DNA from: Isoetes taiwanensis
Lineage: Eukaryota; Streptophyta; Lycopodiopsida; Isoetales; Isoetaceae
NCBI GenBank assembly: GCA_021234155.1
Contig: JAJEKV010000003.1
Location: 12,149,819 to 12,213,818 of the forward strand
Length of the DNA stretch: 64,000 nt
Direction of reading: 5' to 3'
Shown here: one piece after another, positions 10,380 through 20,251 of the stretch
Numbering within the stretch: position 1 is the stretch's first letter
Layout of the letters: every line of letters begins with the position of its first letter
Position numbers and translations under genes: made by a program
The notes under the pieces: generated by a model
Seen by the model: only the letters and a program-made list of their open reading frames with translations
The model's database searches: none
Told to the model about the DNA's origin: nothing

Positions 10380-12650
10380 TGGTGACGGTAACTCGCCTCT
10401 TGGGATATTGTGAGAGATTGAGAGAGGATGAAGGCATTCTAATCGAATACGCTCCTTGAGATGAGCCGCCTCCGATTGTCACAAGAGAATTATAACTTAA
10501 AACCAAAGCTTTTTTTTCTCTCGCTTCATTACTCCACCGTGATGAAGGAAAGGAATGACGGCTTGGGGAGGGAAACTTTTTGAGATAATGGCGGACAAGT
10601 CCAAATTGGTGATAGGGCAGCTGCAAGAAAAGATCCAAGAGCTCGAAAAGAGCAAACTTTGGGCTTCAATGTAGGTTAAAGAATTTGAAGAAAACACCCC
10701 TTGGCTTGGCGAAAAGGAAGAAGCATTATCGACCGATAGAGGAACCAAGTTTGATCAGGTGCATTCAGACGCAGGGTCACGCCACAAGGTCCATTTACAA
10801 CACTAGCAAAGGCCGCTTAGATCCGGGGAAACTAGAAGCAATCTTGGTTACGTAGTGAAGAACCTAGCGACGAACGGGGAGATAGTGGACATGATTTGTC
10901 AGCCCCTACAACTTTCCTCTCAAGAAGATGGTATTGGAAATGGTACTAGGGGAGATCTACAAGAAGTTAGAAGCGACAGATGTACATACTGCTTGTGATG
11001 ATGTAGGCATCGGTGGCTTGGTTACCGTTTCTATTCAAGCCATTCCACGAAGCGTTGAAAAGAATGGGCACAAAAAGTATTCGCCCCACGCCCACAAATT
11101 ATCGAGAATACAAGGGTTACTAGGACAAAGATGGTGTATGCCATATTAGGAGAGATGCACCACGTTGAATGTGTCTGGTCCCGCCATAGCCATAAAAAGA
11201 TAAGAATGGCAAGGATTGTTGTGATATAGTTGGAATGAATGAACGCAATAATCTTTGGGTTGACCTGGTTACTCTCTTACAATTCCTCGTCAAATATTAT
11301 GACTTAACAAATAAGTAAACTAATGGTGAGATTGAAGTTTGCATAAAATTGGATGAAATGGAACTCCACCAAGTTTGAGAAGTATGAGAGGGTATCCGTT
11401 GTCATCATGAATAGAGCAATTGAGAATGCAATTGCACATGCTAAATCAAAGAGCAACAAGAATAATAAAAAAGATGTAGTGGTGACTGGACGAGGAGAAG
11501 AAGCGCATGGAAAAATGGTTCTCATGTCAATCAAGATGACACCGGTGGTTAGATCTCTTTAAAGTTCGTAAAGAAACCCACGAGGTATTGAAATGGGTGT
11601 TCAATCAAACCGACATCCCGAGTCTAATATCTAGATTCGAGGGAGGGGAAAATTGCAAGTAGATCACTATGGATCTTACAAAGTAATTTTTCACTTGGCG
11701 CCCGATTTAAAAACCGAGAAAGCAATGTACAACATAAGTGGAGGAGGACAAGGAACATGCAAAAGTTGTCTCAGACCGCAATCATGCAAGGAAGTCAAGT
11801 ACCGGGAAGACTGCTTTCAACCTTGTCCCTTAACCAAGCAAATGCTCCTAATAGAGGAGAAGAAGATCTCAAGTTCCATGGCATTTTCCCCATTCCATTA
11901 GAGAGGGTTCATATCCGCACTTTGCACGGCTTTGTGAGAATCATCGACAAGATGATATTTTTGAGCCGCAGATTCTGTGGAAACATTTCGCATAAGAAGA
12001 GAAGAGAGGAAGGAATTCGTAGAGTTGAACATGTTCTATCGTAGCGTGTTTGCATGGTGGCAATGTAAGATTAGAGCTCGATGAGAAACGGGCAGAAGAA
12101 CAAGTGTGCCTCGTAAGGTGTCAATTGAGGGGTGAAAGCTCGACGCTTCATAAAGAATCATAGAGAGGCTCGAACGGAAACCGATGGGAGAAAAGGTCTA
12201 TGAATTTGGAAAATTGCTGGTTGATGCGAGCAGGACCGCATGATGGCGCTCGCTCGCATTGAGGAAAAAAAAAGCATGGGATGCATTGTCCGAATTGTTC
12301 CCATACATTCGTGAGAATGGACCTCACAAGAGAAGATGCAGAAATGTTCGTGTGTTTAATAACAAATTTATTAAAGCTCTCATAGACGCATGGGGAGAGA
12401 GTGAAGTCACGCACTACTTGCACATCTTTTGGGCTCATGCACCTTGGTTTTTAGGAAGTATGGAAGCCTAGCAAAGGTGGAGTGCACAAGGCATGGAGAA
12501 GTCGCATAAACAAGCTAAAATAGCCTTTCATCGTAACACTCAAAGAGGGGGGTGGAAATGTGGGAACCAACCCTCTAAGACAGATGACAGAGTGGTTTTA
12601 TAGAAGGGCGATGGCTAAATATTTACAAGAAGGTCGCTTTTAAGGAGCAA
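10380..12650 (+). pseudogene. Transposase-like gene of the 15.3-kb element, decayed
   Basis: Fragments in changing plus-strand frames line up, from memory of the family's pattern, with a large transposase-like protein common in fungal, amoebal and invertebrate genomes. The pieces in order are a coiled coil with VIGQLQEKIQELEKSK (about 10600), NGEIEVCIKLDEMELH (about 11320-11375), YKVIFHLAPDLK followed by CKSCLRPQSC (11670-11800), and FHGIFPIPLERVHIRTLHGF (11877-11935). After these come a WDALSELFPYIRE helix (about 12280) and HYLHIFWAHAPWFLG (12410-12460), which leads into a GMEKSHKQAKIAFHRNT segment. The acidic catalytic residues cannot be assigned with certainty. It is the only gene in the element large enough to be its transposase. 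Many stops and shifts show it is inactive. Confidence 0.5.
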
Positions 12651-12793
12651 CCCGTAAGTCGTAAACACCATTGGCATAATGTCAAGAGAAAACGGAAAGT
12701 TGCTTGGCAAAATTTAGGGCCCCACTAGCATCGCAACAAAGGAGATCTAAGAGACAAAGAATCGATAAAGTATACTTGTAATGTGTAGCATGT

Positions 12794-12804
12794 TCACACG
12801 ACGC
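12794..12804 (+). promoter_or_regulatory. Copy of the TCACACGACGC motif
   Basis: TCACACGACGC is present, one of six related copies found only between genes of the 15.3-kb element and all in the same orientation. Confidence 0.4.
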
Positions 12805-12896
12805 CAAGTACTTGCCTCCAACCTTGTTTGCACAACCAGAAGCTTCGGCGCGGTGATCTTATTTTTATCATACCGGGCTTGAATAAAGGGAGTTCG

Positions 12897-13485
12897 CTAT
12901 TGCTTGCATTTATGTGGCTTCGCAGCCGGTGAAAGCTTTACAAGATAATAATAAAAAGGGTTACTTTTGATTAAAGTTGTGAAAGATGTTACATTGAAAA
13001 CAAAATACAACGACTCATTGTTGCTCCAAAGCGAGCTCTTCTTCATTATCTTCATCATCATCATCAGCTCCGTCCCCTCGCCTTCGCCTTCATCTCTTCC
13101 CCTCAAGCGAGCAATCACCCTATCCAAACGTTCCTCCGATCTGTCCACCATCTCTTTGTACATGTCCCGCCCCCTGTCCCAATAGCACAACGTGTTCTTC
13201 TCGCTGAATTAGCATCCTCGTTGCCGCCATAACCACCTCGGTCAATTGTTGGGGCATGTCATCCCCGTCCACCCTTCTATTTAACCACCGATTTGCCTCT
13301 CCCTCTACGAAGCATGAGAAGGTTGAATTCATTCTCTTCTTCTTTCTCGCTGAATTGTAACGGCGTTTTCTTTTAGAAGATCATCTTGCTCTTTCAACCT
13401 CTTCATTAGAACACCCAACACTATGTCGGAGGGAGTTCTATCCTCTTGCGCTTTTCCTTATCACGGTTGAGGATGTGGAGGCCAT
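12897..13485 (-). pseudogene. Coiled-coil family gene A of the 15.3-kb element
   Basis: The start at 13485 gives MASTSSTV..., resembling the MASSSSSS start of genes C and D. After a frame change comes SDIVLGVLMKRLKEQDDLLK (about 13423-13365), which matches the DITLAVVMKRFKE block of C and D. The remaining frames contain EEHVV/MYKEMVDRSEERLDRVIARL, a heptad-rich helical segment, then an acidic tract and a hydrophobic end. At least two frameshifts interrupt it. No known family is recognised. It is the most diverged but one of four paralogues lying head to tail on the minus strand. Confidence 0.5.
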
Positions 13486-13899
13486 AGATGACAAATGGGA
13501 GGGACGTTAAGATTATAGAAGTGAGGAGCAAAGACTCTAACCGGGCGGAAGGAGCACAATGCAAGGACCTCAATTTATACATATTAGCGCTTGAACATAT
13601 TAAACACACTCATTTCGGCCGCAGTGTCGAAATGGATTCTGTCGGTTGTCTGCTAGAACACATTAATGGTACCGTCTACCGGAACACATTAATAACTATT
13701 CTAACTACACTCAGATATCACACCACGCTGAAATCGCTTGCGAGCTTTAAAACCCTATGAAGGGTTTCGCTTCGTGTGATTTGTCTTGTCATTCTCTACC
13801 ACGGATATTGAAAATTAAAAATAGGAAACGTAATATTCGCACATTTGTCAAAAAACTTTCCCATTGAGAAATAAAACCATTACAAACATTAAAAAACGG

Positions 13900-14343
13900 G
13901 CCCCTCTAGGAGGAGCCCGATGCCTATGATCGCCCGGGCAAGCTCTTCCCGGAGGGCGGTGATAATTTTTTTTTGCTCCTCCAACATGATTGCCCGCCCC
14001 CGCAACCACGCTCTCATATTCCGCAACCTTATCTTCCCGCCATCGAAGTTGAGCTCGGGCAGCCTCTCCCGCTTCGATTGCGCCCTAAGCCTCTCTTGGA
14101 GGTTATATCTCGCGGGCGCCGCACTTCGCGGTCTAAGGCAGCCCGCTGATTGTCGCGCACTAAAATCACCTCCCTCAGAAGGCGGCCCTTTCTCCTCCGC
14201 GCAACCAGCTTGGCGACGCCTTCATCATTCTTTTCTTTTAGAAGGCGGATCCGTTCCTCCGCTTCAAAGACGAATGTTCTGAATTTCCTTGACCAAAACT
14301 TGAGACAAGATCTCGGCAGGGATGGAACCGAGCCGGAGGCCAT
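13900..14343 (-). pseudogene. Coiled-coil family gene B of the 15.3-kb element
   Basis: ATG at 14343 gives MASGS, and in the next frame SIPAEILSQVLVKEIQNI follows, the counterpart of the P-x-D/E-I-x-x-x-V-x-x-K block in genes A, C and D. A long Arg/Lys/Glu-rich helix follows (EERIRLLKEKNDEGVAKLVA, about 14260-14200). A TATA-like TTTATATA lies at 14434-14441, about 95 bases upstream of the ATG. A frame change between start and helix suggests decay. The function is unknown; heptad spacing suggests a coiled coil. Confidence 0.5.
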
Positions 14344-14433
14344 TGAAAGTGATGGGAGAACAGGAGAGATGGCTGAGGGGCGGATGTGGTAGAACAGAGA
14401 TGGCGGATAAAAGAAGACAAAGGCCTCCCACGC

Positions 14434-14441
14434 TTTATATA
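14434..14441 (-). promoter_or_regulatory. TATA box of gene B
   Basis: TATATAAA on the minus strand lies about 95 bases before the gene B start. Confidence 0.5.
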
Positions 14442-14811
14442 GAAACTAGAGATACGTTGGAATCTACGGTTAAGAAAAATACCGATAAAGTTGTGTAATA
14501 ATCCTACGAGGCTAAATTATAGCATGCAATTAGGCAACGGTAGCCTATGTTCGCATCATGGGATCCGCCATATCCCAGCCGCATCGTATGCGTGCCGCAT
14601 AAAAGACAAGTGTTATTGTGGCAGCGCATGCCACGCCCTTGGCATGACGTTGTCATCCACAAGCCACGATGTGAATAGACGCGTTGTCATCCACATGCCA
14701 ATTCGCATTTACCCCGCAAGTTATCACATAATCTAGCTAGATATTTGTGTTACATATACTTTTCCATTAATAAATTAGAATTTATACATACAACGAGGTG
14801 TATGTTGTGGA

Positions 14812-14830
14812 GATTATACGACGCGAAATC
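14812..14830 (+). promoter_or_regulatory. Diverged copy of the ATCACACGACGC motif
   Basis: GATTATACGACGCGAAATC matches the 15653 copy (ATCACACGACGCGAAATC). Homology continues for about 40 bases into CATTGATTGCTACC, so this is part of the duplicated unit that carries genes C and D. Confidence 0.5.
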
Positions 14831-14965
14831 CATTGATTGCTACCTAATTGCAAGAATGGCATTTCAAGTCGTGATCTTTTAATAAAACAAAACAAGAGAA
14901 AAGATAGAAGCAAGAAACAGAGCAAATTTTTCTTTGAAACAAAAAATATATATACAATGGCTACG

Positions 14966-15315
14966 GATCTTCATGATCCTGTAGCTGAAGCCGTAAAGCT
15001 GCGTTCTCATCCTCCGCAGCTCGAAGCTTCTTCTCCATATCTTCTAGCGCCTGCGAAATATTGTGTGCGCTTAAAAGCGCCTCCGACCCTACGGCTATTG
15101 GCCTCTCTTTTTGGTTAATGTTGCCAGCGAGCTCAAGGTCTCGCTCATGCAAAGAGCCCTCGTGAATTTAACCTGTCCACCGCCTCCATCTTCTCGGCGA
15201 CGAGACGGCTGTTTTCGTCGTGAACCTCCTTGAATCTCTTCATCACCACAGCAAGGGTGATGTCCGCGGGCAGCTCTGGGCGCGGTCGCTTGCTGGAGGA
15301 GGATGAAGATGCCAT
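14966..15315 (-). pseudogene. Coiled-coil family gene C of the 15.3-kb element
   Basis: I choose the ATG at 15315 (MASSSSSSKRPRPELPADIT) over the upstream in-frame ATG at 15381, because the TATA box at 15395-15404 would put the transcript start downstream of 15381. The protein has a Ser run, a basic patch, then DITLAVVMKRFKEVHDENSR and a C-terminal coiled coil ending EDENAALRLQLQDHEDP. One frame change near 15150 separates the halves. It is a close tandem paralogue of gene D: the two share start, helix and end. No known family is recognised; a nuclear coiled-coil protein is an inference from KRPR. Confidence 0.55.
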
Positions 15316-15394
15316 CGGAGGAGAAGGCGGAAGGCGGAGAAGATGAGCAGAAGGCGGAAGAGGATCGGAGGTCGAAGGCAAGATAGAAGGTCTT

Positions 15395-15404
15395 CTATTT
15401 ATAA
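15395..15404 (-). promoter_or_regulatory. TATA box of gene C
   Basis: TTATAAATAG on the minus strand, in a context (TTATAAATAGAAGACC) shared with the box at 16295. Confidence 0.6.
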
Positions 15405-15652
15405 CAGGGATTTCGTAGTAGCTTGAGTCACACGATCACGAAGGATGCCGTGGGTCGGGAAAATGGACCGTTATTTCTCGGCCGTGGTGAGGAAAAAGGA
15501 CCGTTATTTCTTCTAACGCCTTTTCTTCCGTAGAAAGCTCGTGTGATAATTTTTATTGATAATTTCGGTGATACAATCTATACATAAGTAATTTTACTGA
15601 TACATAACTAAAGATAGAACTTCTCATTGAAGCAAAATAGAACGGCATGGAG

Positions 15653-15664
15653 ATCACACGACGC
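15653..15664 (+). promoter_or_regulatory. Copy of the ATCACACGACGC motif
   Basis: An exact copy of ATCACACGACGC, about 340 bases upstream of gene C on the minus strand. Confidence 0.45.
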
Positions 15665-15816
15665 GAAATCCATTGATTGCTACCTAATTGCAAGCAAGGC
15701 ATTTCGCGTGGTGATATTTTAATAAAACAGAACATACATTGGAACAAGAGGATAGATAGAAGCAAAAAATAGAGAAAACTTTTCTTTGAAGCAAAAAATA
15801 GATAGATACAACGGTT

Positions 15817-16207
15817 AGGGATCTTCATGATCCTCTAGCTGATTTTCATGTCCTGCAGCTGAAGCCGTAAGGCTGCGTTCTCATCCTCCGCAGCTCGGAG
15901 CTTCTTCTCCATATCTTCTAAGGCCTGCGAAATCATGTGAGCAGCTTCAACTGCCGCCCCCTTTCGCCGCCTCTTGGTACATGGCTCATGTTTCCACGAG
16001 CTCAACGCCTCGGGCGTGCAGCAGCTCCCTCGTGAAGGCTAATCTGTCGACCGCCTCATTGTTCTCGGCGACGAGACGGTTGTTTTCATCATGGATCTCA
16101 TTGAATCTCTTCATCACCACTGCAAGGGTGATGTCTACGGGCAGCTCTGGGCGCTGGGGAGTGCTACCTTGGCGTGGTCGCTTGCTAGAGGAAGATGATG
16201 ATGCCAT
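15817..16207 (-). pseudogene. Coiled-coil family gene D of the 15.3-kb element
   Basis: ATG at 16207 gives MASSSSSSKRPR, then ELPVDITLAVVMKRFNEIHD and an ENNRLVAENNEAVDRL coiled coil, followed by FTRELLHARGVELVE. A stop at 15986 and a frame change precede a tail matching gene C (...ALRLQLQD in another frame, near 15850). A TATA box sits at 16295-16304 and a motif copy at 16395-16406. Gene D and gene C, with their flanks, are a tandem duplication with a period of about 840 bases. Function unknown. Confidence 0.55.
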
Positions 16208-16294
16208 CGGAGTAGAAGGTGGAAGGCGGAAGCCGGAAGTAGAAGATGAGCGTAAGGCGAAGGCGACATCGAGGTCGGTGTGGACATCGGTCTT

Positions 16295-16304
16295 CTATTT
16301 ATAA
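16295..16304 (-). promoter_or_regulatory. TATA box of gene D
   Basis: TTATAAATAG on the minus strand, about 90 bases before the gene D start. Confidence 0.6.
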
Positions 16305-16394
16305 CATGAGTCACACGAGTTGCTTCTCGGCCGTGGTGAGGAATAAATAAATTAATTGTTTTTTCCAATAATATTTCATTTCTTCGAGATAGAT

Positions 16395-16406
16395 ATCACA
16401 CGACGC
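16395..16406 (+). promoter_or_regulatory. Copy of the ATCACACGACGC motif
   Basis: An exact copy of ATCACACGACGC, about 190 bases upstream of gene D on the minus strand. Confidence 0.45.
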
Positions 16407-16562
16407 CGAAAACCTAGATATGACAGTAAAAATCGACCGATGTATTTCAAGCGATGTGAATAAATAGAAATAAAATAATTTTTATTAGGAATTTCGGAAG
16501 GACAATCAGTACATAAATAATTTTACCGATACAAGTTGGAAAACATATAACTTCCAATTTCT

Positions 16563-17970
16563 CAAGCTTCGTCGTCAATTTCATGCTCTTTCAATCCCCG
16601 GCCAGACCGATCCAACAAGGCAATGACTTCCATGTTATCGACCCCACTTCCAACCTTGGGTGAGTCAAGCCGCCAGCCTAAAAATTTAACATATTGCTCG
16701 CCCAGAGACCGGCTTGGTCGCCAAAATATTGTAGCACAACATCCCGCCCAATTGCTATCACCCTTTCGTGTTTGATGCCAATTGGGAATGGTTCCCTAAC
16801 ATGCATAATGCACGGATGTAATAGACAAACTCTGCACCCTTTTGGACTGAAAGTTCTCACTGAAGATGATTATCTCCCCATTAACGAATCTTGAGATATA
16901 TCGTAACAATGTAGAGTCCTTCAATCTTTCCCCGCCCCCGCATGTCGGCAAGAAAAATCATCTACTTCCCACAAATAAGAACCCTCAAGCTTATCTTCTT
17001 CACATTTATCCTCATCTACCGGGCTTATCTGCCGCTGATTGATCAAGGGCCCCAAACCTCAGAGATCCTGTTGGCGACTTTGCACGAGACGCTGGAATTC
17101 TTCTTCCATTGGTAGATTCGCCTCATCTTGAGCAAATCGAGACTCCAGCCTCTCATAGGCTTCTTTAAGCTTTATAGCATTGCCGTATAATTAGACACTT
17201 CAAACATATCTTTGTCCAAATCCTCTTCAAAATCTAGGCCTAAGTTTACCCATTCGGCCAAGGTAATCGATAAGCTCGTCTTCCCTAGCACACATTCAGA
17301 ACAAAGACGGGTTCCTCAAGATATCACTTAGCAATAGGTATTCTTTGCCTTCCACTAAAATTGGCGTTATGTCGACAACTTCTTTTCATCCTCATCCCCA
17401 TCCTCATCACCTTCGAATCATCTCCCTCCTCCGTTCACCCAAGGCCAAAGGCCGTCGGCTAAAACTCCTACATTCTTGCTCTTCTTCTTGTAGATCTATC
17501 TCCATTTCTACGTCATAGTCGGCATCATCACACATAACCGACCCCCTTGGCTTAAAGATTTCATTATTTCCAAGTGTATCTTCGGTTTGGCCGAAAGCGT
17601 AATGCAATAACTAGCAAATGCAAACGGCAAAGAGAAATAAGATACCTTCTTAAGCACAAGGACGCAGCCGAGAGGAGCCCGCTTCGCAAAGATTCTTGAA
17701 AAACATCTTCCCTGTTTGCAAATGGGAAGCCGCCTCCTCTAGAGCTGGTTTTGGAATCCACGAGCCGGGACATCCGCAAAGGACATGCGCCCGAGACCAA
17801 GCGGTCCGGTGAAAGCTAAGGCAACCTCGCGATAGCATCCAAGCTCGCCATCGCTTGCCATGATGTCCAACTCCTTGCAATAGAACGGATAAATCGCAAT
17901 CGGCGCAAACTTCCTCGTTGTCATGAGGGGCGGATGCATACCATTCCAGGAACTTCACATAACAATCCAT
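16563..17970 (-). pseudogene. Gene E of the 15.3-kb element, unidentified, frameshifted
   Basis: Starting with MDCYVKFLEWYAS at 17970, minus-strand frames run on with only short breaks to about 16563. Recognisable pieces are DIMASDGELGCYREVALAF (about 17860), an acidic DVEMEIDLQEEEQE (about 17500), a helical LKEAYERLESRFAQDEANLP (about 17180-17110), GEQYVKFLGWRLDS (about 16690) and a final KEHEIDDEA. The first and last parts both contain YVKFL-W, possibly a coincidence. If the shifts are decay, the protein was about 450 residues. I do not recognise the family. A TTAGGG run and a motif copy lie just upstream. Confidence 0.4.
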
Positions 17971-18100
17971 GGCGAAGCAAACGATGAAAACAAGAAGATG
18001 TTTAGGAGCCGGTAAAGCGCGTCACTTTTGAACTCAAGTAGCCGTTGTCGATTATGAAAGGGGACACAGCCGTTGTGGGGGAGATTTCTCCGCATACATT

Positions 18101-18126
18101 TTAGGGTTAGGGTTAGGGTTAGGGTT
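18101..18126 (+). repeat. Interstitial TTAGGG run (four units)
   Basis: Four consecutive TTAGGG units followed by TT. On the minus strand it reads (CCCTAA)n and lies about 130 bases upstream of gene E. Plant telomeres are usually TTTAGGG, so this could be a telo-box-like promoter element or a chance or filler insertion. Confidence 0.85.
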
Positions 18127-18128
18127 GG

Positions 18129-18140
18129 ATCACACGACGC
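18129..18140 (+). promoter_or_regulatory. Copy of the ATCACACGACGC motif
   Basis: An exact copy of ATCACACGACGC, directly beside the TTAGGG run and upstream of gene E on the minus strand. Confidence 0.45.
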
Positions 18141-18332
18141 CAAGACTACTATGTGCAACAAAAAGCACAATGCTTGTCACCGCTACGTCGTGATCCTCAC
18201 GATAACATTAAAAAAAAAAAAAAAATACAAAGTCTAAGCTAGGCTTCTAAGAAAGAAATGGACTAAGAGATTAAGCTTATAAAGCCATTACATTAAGAAA
18301 TATTATACATATGAAAAAAACACAAAGGCACT

Positions 18333-18975
18333 TCACGGCCTTTTTTCTGGGGGGTCTTTCTTCTTGTTGTATTCAGCCATAAAATTTTGACCATAGTACT
18401 CGGGATCCCTTATGCGTAAGACGAGGCGCATGTCCTTGGGCATGACAAATCACCGCTTGGCATGTATTGTTGCAAAGTCAGCGAGTCCTCGAACGTATTC
18501 CGACACCAACCGCCTCAAGCCATTTGAAGAGCATTTAAGGCGGTTGCTTGAATTAGAATCGGTATGATGTATCGCACCACACTCTTGCGTAATCTCTCTC
18601 ACGAGCCCGGCAAAATGGGAGACGCGGAATGACCATCTCGATTAACTCTTCGATACTTCTTAATCTCGCTGAAATACCCCCAATGCCAGGCTTCGTCTTC
18701 CGCTTCCGGCCACTACCCTCACCCACCCCAGCATTTGGAGCCTGTTGCTCGGCCGACTCTTCCGGCCGCCTCCTCACCCCAGCATTTGCAGGCTGTTCCT
18801 CGGCCGACTCTTCCGGCCGTCTCCTCACATTCCTGGTCGCCTTCCCCTTTCTGGCGTTGGGCCTCCTCCTTTGATTTGAAGGTCCTGGCACCTCCACAGG
18901 AGGAGCAGGAGGAGCAGGAAGAGCAAGAAGAGGCGGCTGCCCAATAATTAATCCGGTCATATATTCTCGCCCCAC
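18333..18975 (-). pseudogene. Histone H3-like gene carried by the 15.3-kb element
   Basis: The N-terminal tail (from MGREYMTG at 18975) is Pro/Ala-rich. It has a doubled RRRPEESAE block, then basic RKRKTKPG. An H3 fold follows across two frameshifts: IEELIEMVIPRLPF (alpha-N), LVREITQE (alpha-1), IQATALNALQMA in a second frame (alpha-2), then YVRGLADFATIHAKR and MPKDMRLVLRIR (alpha-3). IHAKR and MPKD are H3 hallmarks. A tail of about 20 residues (DPEYYGQNFMAEYNKKK) follows, longer than normal H3. IP-x-x-PF, LVREIT, a loop 1 that appears two or three residues longer, and an unusual tail resemble CenH3, but this is inference. Two frameshifts and a stop after HAKR indicate decay in this copy. Confidence 0.75.
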
Positions 18976-19224
18976 TCTCTCACATTTTCATCCTCTCATC
19001 TCCAACCGGAGTGCACCTCCCTACTTACTCCGGAGCTGCTTCTCCCGCCCGTCCCGTCATCGCGGTTTCTTTTCCTGGGTCTTCATTAGGCATGGTCGGA
19101 GGAGGAGAATCTCTATCGAGACTTCGTCGATGAAGAAGGCGGACTAATGTAATCACCGCCTTACACCACCGGATGGATCCTTGCTGTTTGTTTAGTTCTT
19201 GCCATGGCTTCTCAAATGGATGGC

Positions 19225-19231
19225 TTTATAC
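19225..19231 (-). promoter_or_regulatory. Possible TATA box upstream of the H3-like gene
   Basis: GTATAAAG on the minus strand, about 250 bases upstream of the H3-like start; the distance leaves room for a long leader. Confidence 0.3.
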
Positions 19232-19469
19232 TACTTAACACCGACAAAAATAGACAACTGGCAAGAGATAAATAGTAAAAAACAGAAGTTAAAGTAAAAT
19301 CTGATGGTAACGTTTTCAAATAATTGTACGGAACCCTAAAAAAATATCGGACAAAATATGGAACCCTAAAAAAACATCAGACAAAAACACAAATAAAAAC
19401 CGAGATTCAAAGCGCTAGCCGATAGACAATTTCTTGTTGATCGCGAACTCACTAAACTTTACATTTCCC

Positions 19470-19915
19470 TCTTGCCTCGTAACCAACCCTAATGCCATCA
19501 ATAAAATAATGGAAGTCGCCGAGAATCTCCTCTGTCTCCATTAGCACTCTTAGCTCGATAATGGCCATTAAACTTTCCATGGTGGCTGTATAAATGACTT
19601 CCTCCCCTCTCCATACTCGAATATCCACCGCGACGGAGTGTCTGCGTTATGGTCCTCAAACGGCTCCCAAAAAGTTGTGCAGCCTCTCTTTTTCTGTTTC
19701 CTTCGTTCTAGTTGACAATTAACGTATAAATATTGTTTTGGAAGAAAGTATCTGAACTTAAAGGAGGACTTAACTACGCGGACCTCTGTTAGTTGACCGG
19801 ATGATTCGTGGAATCGAACATCCCAGGTCGGAACCAAAAATAAGCCATCCACAAAATCGGCAGGGGGGAGAAAGCACGTATATGTCTTCGGAGCTTTTCG
19901 AACTTCCTGCGCCAT
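19470..19915 (-). CDS. Gene G of the 15.3-kb element, unidentified protein
   Basis: ATG at 19915 opens a 115-residue frame ending at 19568 (MAQEVRKAPKTYTCFLPPAD...). It has PTWDVRFHESSGQLTEVRVV and FKFRYFLPKQYLYVNCQLER followed by a Lys/Arg-rich ERRKQKKRG, and a TATA box (19955-19963) sits about 40 bases upstream. After the stop, other frames continue to about 19470 with less character. The mix of aromatic and charged residues looks like a folded domain, but I recognise no family. It is the least damaged of the element's cargo genes. Confidence 0.5.
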
Positions 19916-19954
19916 CTGGAATATGTAGCATTATAACAGGGGGTTTTTTTTGTG

Positions 19955-19963
19955 ATTTTATAC
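19955..19963 (-). promoter_or_regulatory. TATA box of gene G
   Basis: GTATAAAAT on the minus strand, about 40 bases before the gene G ATG, which fits a short leader. Confidence 0.55.
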
Positions 19964-20251
19964 GCTTTTTGGCATGGTTTTCATATGATTTCATGGGCGT
20001 ATTGCACGAGGCATACTAATCAGTATATCTAGAGTGCATGCATATTATCTATGGTTTTACAATGGTTTTGCATTGCATATTTATTCTTCAGAAATAATTT
20101 CTTTTACTCCCAAAACACATGCAAGTATCGAGAGCCTTTACTTTAGGGTTCATTTAGGGTTCATGGAAGAAAGGATTTTAGGGTTTAAACAAAAATCTTC
20201 CCTCAGCCCAGGTCCTGGTAGCCCAATGGGCGGCGTTACAGGAGCAGAAAG

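Noticed and set aside
12897-16207. Coiled-coil genes A-D as further histone-fold genes beside the H3-like gene
   Set aside because: No H2A, H2B or H4 signature could be found; the shared block is followed by heptad repeats rather than a histone fold.
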